A stretch of 64,000 bases of DNA from Proteiniphilum propionicum (GTDB lineage Bacteria; Bacteroidota; Bacteroidia; Bacteroidales; Dysgonomonadaceae): positions 1,488,001 to 1,552,000 of the forward strand of contig NZ_CP073586.1 in the NCBI RefSeq assembly GCF_022267555.1, read 5' to 3'. Below the pieces are notes generated by a model. That model worked only from the letters and a program-made list of their open reading frames with translations. It made no database searches and was not told the origin of the DNA. The position numbers were made by a program, and so were the translations under genes. Below are positions 17,514 to 25,919 of this stretch, in pieces (within the stretch, counting starts at the first letter, position 1; every line of letters starts with the position of its first letter).

Positions 17514-18407
17514 CTATAAACTATATTCAATAATATTTTTAATTTTAAAATTCTCAGATAAATTCTTTTTTTCTTCCCGCCCGGCCATCATAAAAGCCGT
17601 GCTGAGTATTTCGGCCTCCAGCGGGTCTTTTGAAGTTATTGATATTATTTTACGCTCTTTTATTGATTCTCCCGAAGCGGGCCGCACTATATGGCCTGTA
17701 TAGGTTGGTGTATTTCCCGATACCGATAAAGCCTCGTCCCTTAGCGAAATCTCATTAAGGTTCTCTCCCGGGTTAAATGGGTTTACAATGCTTATTTTCC
17801 ATGCATCGCCATAAGGATGATGGCCCATTCCCAATACTGAGCTATTGCCGAAATCCACAAAACAGTGTTGAACTCCGGCATTAACCAGGTACTGTTTGAT
17901 TTTTTTCAAAGCATACCCCTTTGCATATCCTCCCAGATCAAGAGATAAGCCGGGTTGAGAAAAATATATTGATTTATCCTGCCAGGCAAAGCCGACCTTT
18001 GAAAAATCTTTTAATGTAATATCAAATAATCCTAGAGTCTGCAGATAGTATTGCCTGCAGCTTTGCAAAACAGACCACATTTCAGAGGTTACACGGATAG
18101 GATTATCCGATGCATCCCGGTTTATGATCGATATTTCACTCAGCGGGTCAAATCTGTTCATCATCTTATCAAGACGGTGTAACTCAGATACTGTTTCACT
18201 CCATAAATATTCCGATTCCGGTTTACTTTTATCGATAATCAGAATGTCGAAACGAGTCCCCATGATATTCTGCAACGAACCATGCAGCATCATTGGGTAT
18301 TCATAATAGTGAAAATAACCTGAATCAGTTTTAATCCGGCTATTGTGAGACCTGCAAGATTTTTCAGGATATGTCGTCAGTTTGACGTTTTCATATGATG
18401 ATTTCAT
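17514..18407 (-). CDS. apbE: ApbE-family FAD:protein FMN transferase
   Basis: Mg-dependent transferase that attaches FMN from FAD to a Thr/Ser of target flavoproteins. Family signatures are all present: an N-terminal MGTRFDILI strand, the central LDLGGYAKGYALKKIKQYL segment for FAD/Mg binding, FVDFGNSSVLGMG, and ALSVSGNTPTYTGHIVRPASG, matching the family's SGxxxxHIxDPxTG pattern with Arg replacing the usual Asp. The 297-residue length is typical. No signal peptide or lipobox is visible even from the earliest ATG, although most Bacteroidota ApbE proteins are exported. It starts 15 nt after the GH20-like gene, so it is probably cotranscribed. No target flavoprotein is evident nearby. Confidence 0.85.
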   Translation of the reverse strand: MKSSYENVKLTTYPEKSCRSHNSRIKTDSGYFHYYEYPMMLHGSLQNIMGTRFDILIIDKSKPESEYLWSETVSELHRLDKMMNRFDPLSEISIINRDASDNPIRVTSEMWSVLQSCRQYYLQTLGLFDITLKDFSKVGFAWQDKSIYFSQPGLSLDLGGYAKGYALKKIKQYLVNAGVQHCFVDFGNSSVLGMGHHPYGDAWKISIVNPFNPGENLNEISLRDEALSVSGNTPTYTGHIVRPASGESIKERKIISITSKDPLEAEILSTAFMMAGREEKKNLSENFKIKNIIEYSL

Positions 18408-18421
18408 ATGATAATATTTTT

Positions 18422-19486
18422 TTAACCTATAGCATTTGCTACCTGCTCAATAGCCTCACAATGTTTTTTAAAGCAAGGAGCCAATGTAGGTCTCCATGTC
18501 GTTTGCATAAAACCCTTGAGTCTGTCGGCACTGATTATTTTCGAGCAATGTTCTACTGTTTTTCCGAAATTAACATCATTTGAGTGGTTGCTCCCTGTCG
18601 GTATCTGATCAAATCCGTGTGCCTCCAACTGGTCATATAATCTTACATATTTTTCATTCAGAGGGTTGCTGATATTTTCAAATTGTGATCCATAATACCA
18701 GTTACTTTGCAAAACAGATTTTGGCATTTTTTCAAAAAAAAGATCAGGATGATCCCATGCATAGTCGGACCAGATCCATGGCCTGACATTTTGTTTTTCA
18801 ACTAAATCCACTAAATAATAAAAATCATGCCACCACAATTCACCTTGACGAACAACCATATTTTCATGATTCCTCTGATGTACTGCGGTCTCTTCATCCA
18901 TGCCCAGATGAAAAAAGCGGGGGGTGTCAAACAGACTGCATACTTCTTCAATCAAATTTTTACATACAGCATAATATTTATCTGAGGATATCATACGTTG
19001 ATAGGGCCCTAACCAGGCTTTATGACCAGTTGAAAAGTTCAATTTGGGAATAGGTTCCAAACCCATCTCTCTGATTTTTTTTAATTCCCTCATTAACTTC
19101 TGGGGAGACCAGGCTCCTGTCACTGCTATTTCAGGATGGCTATCATACTTTACTCCGTCTCCTAAATCAATAATAACCATATTCATTCCGGCATCAACCA
19201 TTTTTTTCAATAATTGATCCCAGACGTTTTTATCGAAAGTCAGTTCCGGCTGATAACAGTGTGCCCACATTCTTGTTTCCAGACAATCATTGCTTGGCGA
19301 ACTTTTTGTTTGATATTTCAGAGGCGTATTATCTTCCCACATATTATAACTTAAATGGAGCAAATTAGCCCAGATAAGTTCATTATTGCTTTTTTTTGTT
19401 ACCCTTTGGGCGAAAATCTGCCCAGGTATTGCCGCAGCTATACTTGCGGCTGTAACTTGCTTGATAAATTCTCTTCTATTTGTCAT
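18422..19486 (-). CDS. Tat-signal glycosidase-like protein with GH20-type motif
   Basis: Exported TIM-barrel protein. I start it at the ATG at 19486, giving TNRREFIKQ, a good Tat motif; the longer frame begins with TTG at 19495. The barrel contains HLGMDEE (residues 193-199), matching the H-x-G-x-D-E signature in which GH20 hexosaminidases carry their catalytic Asp-Glu pair. Other barrel strands are MNMVIIDLGDG, LEPIPKLNFSTGH, VRPWIWSDY and LKGFMQTTW, the last like the GH20 aglycone-site Trp region. At 355 residues it is shorter than classical GH20 enzymes and lacks their N-terminal domain. Beta-N-acetylhexosaminidase activity is plausible given nagA/nagB nearby, but not proven. Confidence 0.65.
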   Translation of the reverse strand: MTNRREFIKQVTAASIAAAIPGQIFAQRVTKKSNNELIWANLLHLSYNMWEDNTPLKYQTKSSPSNDCLETRMWAHCYQPELTFDKNVWDQLLKKMVDAGMNMVIIDLGDGVKYDSHPEIAVTGAWSPQKLMRELKKIREMGLEPIPKLNFSTGHKAWLGPYQRMISSDKYYAVCKNLIEEVCSLFDTPRFFHLGMDEETAVHQRNHENMVVRQGELWWHDFYYLVDLVEKQNVRPWIWSDYAWDHPDLFFEKMPKSVLQSNWYYGSQFENISNPLNEKYVRLYDQLEAHGFDQIPTGSNHSNDVNFGKTVEHCSKIISADRLKGFMQTTWRPTLAPCFKKHCEAIEQVANAIG

Positions 19487-19512
19487 TTGATTCAAATAAT
19501 TAAAAAACCATT

Positions 19513-20868
19513 TTACTGAAAATAGTTCAACCCTTGTAGTTTATTCCAATCTCCCCGGGTAAAATCGGGAATTTTTACCGGTTGGCCTCCATTTGTGGTT
19601 GAAATTTCAGTGAGTTCAACCAGACATGACCACTCTGCGGCATCATAAACGTCCATATCAAGTGGCAGGCCGTTCCTTAAGCAATAAATAAGACGATAAT
19701 CCATTATATAGTCCATACCTCCATGGCCTCCCACTTTTTTAGCTTTCTCTCCTATCTCTTTTATGAAAGGGTGCTCATACTTTTTCATCAGCTCGTTAAA
19801 TTTTTCCTCCGTCAGAAATTGATGTGAATCCGGCTCCAAAGCAATTAGGGGAGTAGGGTATTTTTGTGCATAGCCCTTTGTGCCACTTACTGTATGAAGA
19901 CGGCTGTAGGGGCGGGGACTGGTCACATCATGCTGTACCATGATTGTTTTTCCTTTTGCAGTACGTATAATGGTCGTATTCATATCACCTAATGTATGTT
20001 TTATTTTTGTTTCCGGAGATCCATCGCCATACAGCTCTTTTAAATAGGCAGAAATTCCAAACTGGTTTGAAGAGACTGAAACCAGAAAGTCCATCTTGTC
20101 ACCCCTGTGTATATTCATAGTATGGCAAATGGGACCGAAACCGTGGGTAGGGTAAGGATTTCCGTTATAGGTTTCGTAAAATTTAACTCTCCATCCCTCA
20201 ACATTTTTCAATTGGGACCTAAGGTCGTGAATATAGGCACCTTCCCCATGGACAATATCTCCGAACACTCCTTTCTGAGCCATGTTTAAAGTAGTTAGTT
20301 CAAAGAAATCGTAACAGCAATTTTCTAACATCATGCAGTGTTTTCTTGTCTTTTCTGCTGTGTCGACTAACTGCCAGCATTCTTCTATGGTTACCGCTGC
20401 CGGTACTTCCATAGCAACGTGCTTGCCTTTTTTCATGGCATATACAGCTATTGGGGTGTGAGATAGCCAATCAGTGCATATATAGATTAAATCAATATCA
20501 TCACGTTCACAAACCTCTTTCCATGAATCTTCTCCCACATATTCCGTTGCGGGAGGGAGGTTTTTATTTTGAAGATATGATTGTCCTGTTTTTACCCGCT
20601 CTTCTTTCAGGTCGCAGATAGCCTTAATTTCAACGCCTTCCATATGGATATATCTTCTAAGAGCTGCCCCCCCACGGTTACCCACTCCAATAAAGCCAAT
20701 TCTAACAGTTGGAATTGGATCTGCAGAAAGTTGCAGAACACTTTTCTGCCCGGCCGGACGTTTTGGCTCTTTCAATTCAATCATTTTTAATTCATTCTGC
20801 TTCATGCTTACACATGAAACAGATAAGATGATGATAGACAGCAAATAAAACTTAAAGAGTGTTTTCAT
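19513..20868 (-). CDS. GH109-type alpha-N-acetylgalactosaminidase, lipoprotein
   Basis: NAD-dependent glycosidase of the Gfo/Idh/MocA fold. The leader ends in the lipobox LSVSC. The NAD-binding motif is GFIGVGNRGG (about residue 58); the GH109 hallmarks follow: EVPAAVTIEECW, YPTHGFGP, NIHRGDKMD, GGHGGMDYIMDYRLI and PLDMDVYDAAEWS. Known GH109 enzymes remove terminal alpha-GalNAc by NAD-assisted oxidation and elimination, and the most studied come from Bacteroidetes. It fits a locus that also contains a GH20-like protein, nagA, nagB and a sugar permease. It is separated by 364 nt from the upstream oxidoreductase gene. Assignment to GH109 is the firmest functional call in this block; exact substrate is inferred. 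Confidence 0.85.
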   Translation of the reverse strand: MKTLFKFYLLSIIILSVSCVSMKQNELKMIELKEPKRPAGQKSVLQLSADPIPTVRIGFIGVGNRGGAALRRYIHMEGVEIKAICDLKEERVKTGQSYLQNKNLPPATEYVGEDSWKEVCERDDIDLIYICTDWLSHTPIAVYAMKKGKHVAMEVPAAVTIEECWQLVDTAEKTRKHCMMLENCCYDFFELTTLNMAQKGVFGDIVHGEGAYIHDLRSQLKNVEGWRVKFYETYNGNPYPTHGFGPICHTMNIHRGDKMDFLVSVSSNQFGISAYLKELYGDGSPETKIKHTLGDMNTTIIRTAKGKTIMVQHDVTSPRPYSRLHTVSGTKGYAQKYPTPLIALEPDSHQFLTEEKFNELMKKYEHPFIKEIGEKAKKVGGHGGMDYIMDYRLIYCLRNGLPLDMDVYDAAEWSCLVELTEISTTNGGQPVKIPDFTRGDWNKLQGLNYFQ

Positions 20869-21232
20869 AAAAATAACTTATTATAATCAGTATAAATCAA
20901 TAAAAATTAATTCTGCTCAACTTGACTCAGGAAAGTCGGTCTCTGTTTTTTTGATATGCCTGATAGAGGCAAATATGTTTCGAAATACAGGTATAGGATC
21001 AGGCTAAGAAAAGGGGTATATAACAAACTTTTTTCCATCTCTTTCAAACGTGATGCATTTTGTCCGTATAGAGCAGAAAAATAGCCAGACAATATAGAAT
21101 TATAAAAGCTGTATATTTCAATATGAATATAATTTAATTACAATTCTCACCTCTCCTTGTTTAGGAAGAGGTGAGCCCAAATATGGATATCAAATGAAGA
21201 TAAACCATTTCTCCCTATTCTTTCGCCCCTGT
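20869..21232. other. Intergenic region with a hairpin
   Basis: This 364-nt gap separates the GH109 gene start from the end of the upstream oxidoreductase gene. A 61-codon open frame at 20907-21092 on the - strand has no family features and is probably chance. The only structured element seen is the hairpin at 21146-21175. No TTTG/TAnnTTTG pair was found in front of the GH109 gene. Confidence 0.5.
21146..21175 (-). terminator. Hairpin, possible terminator or processing stem of the nag-side operon
   Basis: CTCACCTCT pairs perfectly with AGAGGTGAG around a 12-nt loop that can itself add three pairs. It lies about 60 nt downstream of the stop codon of the 21233-22645 gene. No U-run follows on the - strand, so intrinsic termination is uncertain. 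Confidence 0.4.
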
Positions 21233-22645
21233 TCATTTTGAATCAATTGCTTTTGCCAATGCTGTTGATGTAATGAAATATTTTGCTAAAGTATTTGTTT
21301 TCTCCCACTCCGGCATATTACGATTCACCAAGAAGTTGAAAAAACTTTCAGCTACATATCTGAAGTGCGACTCATGCCCCTCTCTGTTTTCAACCGGAAT
21401 ACTTATAAGATACTCCCCATTATAGGATGTAGGTGAAGCAGATACAAATGGATATATAGCTTTTATTTTTCCAATAGCCGTTTCTATATTCCGTGCAAAC
21501 TCTTTTTCATCAACATCTTCGGCTTTTTGTGCATACAACTGTTTTACGAAGTTTTGTTCTTTATTCTGAACAGTCTTCAAAATAGCTTTTGTGCCTTTCA
21601 ACGTGGAGATGAATGTGTCTGCGCCACCATCAGGTGCCTGGTAGTTCCATATAACTTTTAAACTAACATTGTGGTTTCTTACATCGAAACTAACAGTTCC
21701 GTTGGCATAGACATTTAATATTGAATTAACGAGATATTTTTGCAGATAATCCGGGAATGTTGATTCTCCGGTAGATTGAGAGAACTGTTGCTGAGATATT
21801 CCAGTTGGCCAGTGAGTAGCTGAGATATTTCCGATGTCTCGAGAATAATCGATAGGCTGGCCCGGGAAACATTTCCAGAACAGCAAATCAATCAGGTGGG
21901 TTGTTACATCGGCGATACCCTCTCCCTGTTGCTCAACATCGTAGTACCATGCAGGTCGTATCAGTGGTGTGCCCGAAACCTCTTTATAGAAGTGATGCAC
22001 GCTCTCCATATATATTGCGGGATCTTCCGGGGTCCCTTTTACCAGTTCTCCAAAGAAATCGGGGTTGTTTATCAGCTCTTTTTCTATGATGTTCAGTATA
22101 TCGTAACGTTCTGTCATCATATCGTACAGTTGAACATTTTTTTCCTTGGCATTTTTATACGCTTCTTCCAGCAAAAGGAAATCTTCCCGGTTAATTGCCA
22201 TCGGCTTGTCTGACAATACATTCAGACCGGCATTCACAGCACTGAGAATATATTCAGTCTTATTCTTATTGTTACCTGCAAGTACCACAACGTTTCCTTT
22301 CTTACCGGTTATCATCTTATCCATAAAGTCGTGGCCGGTATAAATAATCTCGTGCCAGTCTGTCGGATTTTCAGATCTGCAGTTAAATAGCTCAATAGCT
22401 GAAAGATATTGTTTTAATCCGGCATCATCAGGTGATATTGCGTATACGTATACCGAATCATTTACTTGGGGAATGGTGCTTTTTTGAAGCAAGTTGGCAT
22501 GAAAATGCCCCGGTGCAAGTACTATCAGTTTTACTTCACCTTCTTTGCCGGTAAAAGCTGTTTTATTACCGGCTTTTTCCCTGTTTTGTTGTATACAGGA
22601 AAGCAATATCAGCCCGGCTACAATAATCGGCCATCCCTTTTTCAT
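21233..22645 (-). CDS. Gfo/Idh/MocA-fold lipoprotein with putative oxidoreductase C-terminal domain
   Basis: Exported lipoprotein (lipobox LLSC after GWPIIVAGLI) related to sugar oxidoreductases. The N-terminal Rossmann motif is degenerate: VLAPGHFHANLL replaces the usual GxGxxG, but the later strands are retained (VVVLAGNNKNKTEYILSAVNAGLNVLSDKPMAI), and the family lysine is in SDKPM. The long C-terminal part (about 200-470) matches a family annotated as putative oxidoreductase C-terminal domain, with HHFYK and DVTTHLIDL motifs. It ends the gene group that starts at the MFS permease and begins 7 nt after the 22653-23651 gene. NAD binding is uncertain because of the motif change. Confidence 0.7.
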   Translation of the reverse strand: MKKGWPIIVAGLILLSCIQQNREKAGNKTAFTGKEGEVKLIVLAPGHFHANLLQKSTIPQVNDSVYVYAISPDDAGLKQYLSAIELFNCRSENPTDWHEIIYTGHDFMDKMITGKKGNVVVLAGNNKNKTEYILSAVNAGLNVLSDKPMAINREDFLLLEEAYKNAKEKNVQLYDMMTERYDILNIIEKELINNPDFFGELVKGTPEDPAIYMESVHHFYKEVSGTPLIRPAWYYDVEQQGEGIADVTTHLIDLLFWKCFPGQPIDYSRDIGNISATHWPTGISQQQFSQSTGESTFPDYLQKYLVNSILNVYANGTVSFDVRNHNVSLKVIWNYQAPDGGADTFISTLKGTKAILKTVQNKEQNFVKQLYAQKAEDVDEKEFARNIETAIGKIKAIYPFVSASPTSYNGEYLISIPVENREGHESHFRYVAESFFNFLVNRNMPEWEKTNTLAKYFITSTALAKAIDSK

Positions 22646-22652
22646 TTTATTG

Positions 22653-23651
22653 TTATTTTAAATTACGGATTAGTTTTTGTGCTTCTTTTACACCTTTTTG
22701 ATATGTTGCATCTAAAGGAATAATTTTCCCTCCTTTGCTTTTACTGATGTCTGCAGCTTCGATAAAGGTGAATATCTCCAATGTCTCTTTTTCAGTTACA
22801 GGTGGAATACGGGTTTTAAAAAACTTCAGTATTTCCTTTAATAGCGGCTCGTACCCGCCATATGTTCCTGTAGAGACAACTCCCTGGTCTGTAACAGCAT
22901 TTCCTCCATATGGAGCTTTTCCAGTACGTGCTCCTCTTACTGTACCAATTCTGCCATCGTCCCAAAGTCCAACCACCACATCTGTCCCTTCTGAAGACAT
23001 ACGGTTTACCGAAACACAACCAGTTCCCATAACCGTAAATAAAGTCTCAATGCCATGTATTCCATACCATGCTAAATCTGAGTGTGATGGTTCGAGATGA
23101 GCGGGTGAATAACAGTCTGCTCCAAGTACTTTTCCCAACTCTCCGTTTCTTAGCTTCTGGCTTTGTTCAACATACCTTAAAGCTGAGGATGAGAAAACAG
23201 GTACGTTATATTCTTTAGCAAGTTGGAAAATAGCAATGGCTTGTGCCAGGTTGGCACCTATTGGCTTATCTATAAAAACTATTTTCCCTGCTTTAAAAAC
23301 TTCGTTTGCCTGCTCCAGATGAAGATTCCCGTCATTTGTTTCAAGCATCACACAATCTACCTTTTTAAGTAATTCTGCAATTGATGGAACAATCTCCACA
23401 CCCAATCCTTTTACCTGTTCAATATAGCCGGGTATTCGGTCGTAGCTCGTTTTAATTGTTTTAGATCCGTAAGGATAGGCAGCAACGATCCTGAAATCCT
23501 TGAACTCTTCATTTTTATCTTCTCCGTTCAAAAACTTTGTAAATGCGGTTGCGTGAGAGGTATCGAGGCCTATGATACCGATATTTATCTGTGCCTGGGA
23601 CAGAGAAAAAAAACAGGTTAAAAATGCAAAAAATATAATTCTGAGTTTCAT
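22653..23651 (-). CDS. Gfo/Idh/MocA-family oxidoreductase, exported
   Basis: Sugar oxidoreductase fold with a cleavable signal peptide. The open frame extends upstream to 23774, but I place the start at the ATG at 23651 because it begins exactly at the signal (LRIIFFAFLTCFFSLSQA); the upstream part has no family residues. The Rossmann motif is modified (IGIIGLDTSHATAF instead of GxGxxG), as in the sister gene 21233-22645. The catalytic-lysine strand is IVFIDKPIGANLAQA. Conserved C-terminal pieces include GIHGIETLFTVMG and the GYEPLLKEILKFFKT helix. The altered motif in two adjacent genes suggests they form a functional pair. It lies 7 nt upstream of that partner. Confidence 0.75.
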   Translation of the reverse strand: MKLRIIFFAFLTCFFSLSQAQINIGIIGLDTSHATAFTKFLNGEDKNEEFKDFRIVAAYPYGSKTIKTSYDRIPGYIEQVKGLGVEIVPSIAELLKKVDCVMLETNDGNLHLEQANEVFKAGKIVFIDKPIGANLAQAIAIFQLAKEYNVPVFSSSALRYVEQSQKLRNGELGKVLGADCYSPAHLEPSHSDLAWYGIHGIETLFTVMGTGCVSVNRMSSEGTDVVVGLWDDGRIGTVRGARTGKAPYGGNAVTDQGVVSTGTYGGYEPLLKEILKFFKTRIPPVTEKETLEIFTFIEAADISKSKGGKIIPLDATYQKGVKEAQKLIRNLK

Positions 23652-23848
23652 AATATTTTTTTTTGATGTTGTTAAAGACATAAATCTTATTAAGAATTTT
23701 AAATTAATAAAGGGCGCAAATTTCACGAAGTTATTTTTCTGTTTTGCGAGATGTGAATTGCCTATGATAGCCATCCCATTTTGGTGAAATTTGCAACGCA
23801 GTAAACCGGGGAAAGAACGAGTAAAATATATCTTTCATTTGTTTACAG

Positions 23849-24658
23849 TTATTTGTCCCCAGGGTTGTTGTTTTCCAACAAAGAAGCGCTGTCTTTGTCC
23901 AGATATAATATAGCACCTTTTTTTGTTCTTAATATCGTGGCCGGGCATGCTTCGCTGATATCACCGTTCAGAGTGTTGTAAACAGCTTCTGCTTTATTCT
24001 CAGCGGGTACCATGCAAAACATGTGTTTCGCCCTTAACAATGCCGGAATTGTAACGGTTATTGCATGTGTGGGAACCAGGCCTATCGAGGCAAAAAGGTT
24101 TTCATTCACCTGTTGCTGCCTGCAAGCCAAATCCAATTCCACCACCTTCACCGATTTTGGATCGTTAAAATTGGCTACTGGTGGGTCGTTAAAAGCTATA
24201 TGTCCGTTTTCTCCGATTCCCAGGCAAACGATATCCACAGGATTTTGCTCAAGTAAACCTGCGTACCTTTCGCATTCGGCTGAAGGGTCTTCAGCCAGCC
24301 CATTTATATAATGCACACTTTTAAAAGGAACTTTTTCAAAAATTCGTTTCCTCAAAAAATTCCCGAATCCCTGAGGAGCATCCTTTTCCAACCCGATGTA
24401 CTCATCCATGTGAAAGGCATTGATCTTTTCCCACCGGATCCGTTTATCAGCTGTTAATTCCTTCATAAAATCGCTTTGCGATGGTGCAGCAGCGAATATC
24501 ATATTTATTTCATCTTTCTCCCTGAGGAGTTTTTGAATGGTTTCAGATACATTGATGGCTGCCTCTTTTCCCATCTCTTCTCTTGTATGGAAGATTTTCA
24601 CTCCCAGCACTTCTTTCGTGAATGTGATCACATCAGTGTTGATTTGTGTATATGACAT
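23849..24658 (-). CDS. nagB: Glucosamine-6-phosphate deaminase
   Basis: Converts glucosamine-6-phosphate to fructose-6-phosphate plus ammonium, the last step of amino-sugar entry into glycolysis. The family signatures are clear: NAFHMDEYIGL holds the catalytic Asp, and CLGIGENGHIAFNDP carries the ring-opening His/Glu. At 269 residues it has normal length and no signal peptide, so it is cytoplasmic. The first ATG lies inside the end of nagA, giving a 26-nt overlap; a shorter start is possible but would remove the leading strand of the fold. Order on the - strand is permease, nagA, nagB, two oxidoreductases, consistent with one transcript and translational coupling. Confidence 0.92.
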   Translation of the reverse strand: MSYTQINTDVITFTKEVLGVKIFHTREEMGKEAAINVSETIQKLLREKDEINMIFAAAPSQSDFMKELTADKRIRWEKINAFHMDEYIGLEKDAPQGFGNFLRKRIFEKVPFKSVHYINGLAEDPSAECERYAGLLEQNPVDIVCLGIGENGHIAFNDPPVANFNDPKSVKVVELDLACRQQQVNENLFASIGLVPTHAITVTIPALLRAKHMFCMVPAENKAEAVYNTLNGDISEACPATILRTKKGAILYLDKDSASLLENNNPGDK

Positions 24659-25826
24659 TTCCTTCTAAAATTGTGTGTGAAACATTAATATTATTATCAA
24701 AAACAACTATATCGGCATCTTTTCCTTTCAGGATAGATCCTTTATGCTTATCAATCCGCATAATACGGGCTGGTGTTAGTGTCATCATTTTCACCGCTTC
24801 TACCAACGGCACTTCGGCTACTTCTGTCATTGTTCTTACCAGTCGGTCAGTAGTTGCAACACTTCCGGCAAAAGCGGTACGGTCTGGCAGCTTGGCTACG
24901 CCGTCTTCTATAATTACTTTTTGGCCCTTTTCCAGGCTTCCCAGGATGGATTCTCCGTCCGGCATTCCCGCTCCCCGCATGGAATCGGTACATAGTGCTG
25001 TTTTTTCGGGCCCTTTGAATTTATATACGAACTGAAGAAGAGGCTTTGGCAGGTGTACTCCATCGGCAATAATTTCCACCGTCATATCATCAATCAGGTA
25101 CGCGGCTTCCAAAACGCCTGCGTAACGGAATGCATTCCTTCGGGTAACGGACGACATTGCCGAATATAGATGTGTTACGTGGGTGAACCCTGCATTGAAG
25201 GCATCAACCACCTCTTCATAAATGGCATCGCTATGAGCAATGGAGGTCAGGATATTCTTTGAAGTCAACACTTTCCCGAATTCAAATGCCCCCGGCAATT
25301 CCGGTGCCAGGCTCCAGCGTACAATATCGTCCGACCCCGATAAAATCTTATTATACTCTTCCGGTTCAGGGTTTCTAAGATATTTGGGATCTTGCGCTCC
25401 TCGCTGATTGTAAGCAAAATAGGGCCCCTCCAGATGTAGGCCAAGGAACTTGGCTCCTTTTGTGTTCTTTTTAACGGCTTCTTTATACACGTTAAACGTG
25501 TTAATGAGCTCGTCTATGGTACTTGTCAACGTTGTAGGCAATAATGCCGTTGTCCCATATTTTGCATGTGTTTCTGCCGCTCCCAGGTAAGCTTCTACCG
25601 TTCCATCCATAAAGTCGTGGCCACCTCCGCCATGGGTATGAATATCTATAAACCCTGGGGCAATATACTTGTTAGTTGCATCTATCACAATATTGCCATT
25701 GCCGGGAATGAACTCTTTACTGTCAAGGATATCGGTTATTATCCCATTCTCACACACCACGGTCATGTCCTCTTCTATCTTGTCCGGGAATATAATCTTT
25801 CCGTTTTTTAATATTAATCGATCCAT
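24633..25826 (-). CDS. nagA: N-acetylglucosamine-6-phosphate deacetylase
   Basis: Removes acetate from GlcNAc-6-P, giving glucosamine-6-P for NagB. Amidohydrolase-superfamily motifs appear in order: PGFIDIHTHGGGGHDFMDG (metal HxH), LGLHLEGPYF (Glu), SIAHSD, FTHVTHLYSAMSS, and ALCTDSMRGAGMPDG with the catalytic Asp. The start is the ATG at 25826 (MDRLILKNGK); the frame continues to 25892 but adds 22 residues with no homology-like pattern. Typical length (397 aa). Its end overlaps nagB, and the permease gene ends 93 nt upstream. Cytoplasmic. Confidence 0.93.
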   Translation of the reverse strand: MDRLILKNGKIIFPDKIEEDMTVVCENGIITDILDSKEFIPGNGNIVIDATNKYIAPGFIDIHTHGGGGHDFMDGTVEAYLGAAETHAKYGTTALLPTTLTSTIDELINTFNVYKEAVKKNTKGAKFLGLHLEGPYFAYNQRGAQDPKYLRNPEPEEYNKILSGSDDIVRWSLAPELPGAFEFGKVLTSKNILTSIAHSDAIYEEVVDAFNAGFTHVTHLYSAMSSVTRRNAFRYAGVLEAAYLIDDMTVEIIADGVHLPKPLLQFVYKFKGPEKTALCTDSMRGAGMPDGESILGSLEKGQKVIIEDGVAKLPDRTAFAGSVATTDRLVRTMTEVAEVPLVEAVKMMTLTPARIMRIDKHKGSILKGKDADIVVFDNNINVSHTILEGNVIYTNQH

Positions 25827-25919
25827 AATATGGTTTTGTTTTGTGAATTTGAAAAACAAAGAGTAACGGGCGGAAAAACTAAGGTGTTGCATTCCAGCCC
25901 TATTCCTTGATTCATCTTA

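Noticed and set aside
20907-21092. 61-codon frame in the intergenic region upstream of the GH109 gene
   Set aside because: No start context, no family, and sits next to an apparent terminator hairpin.
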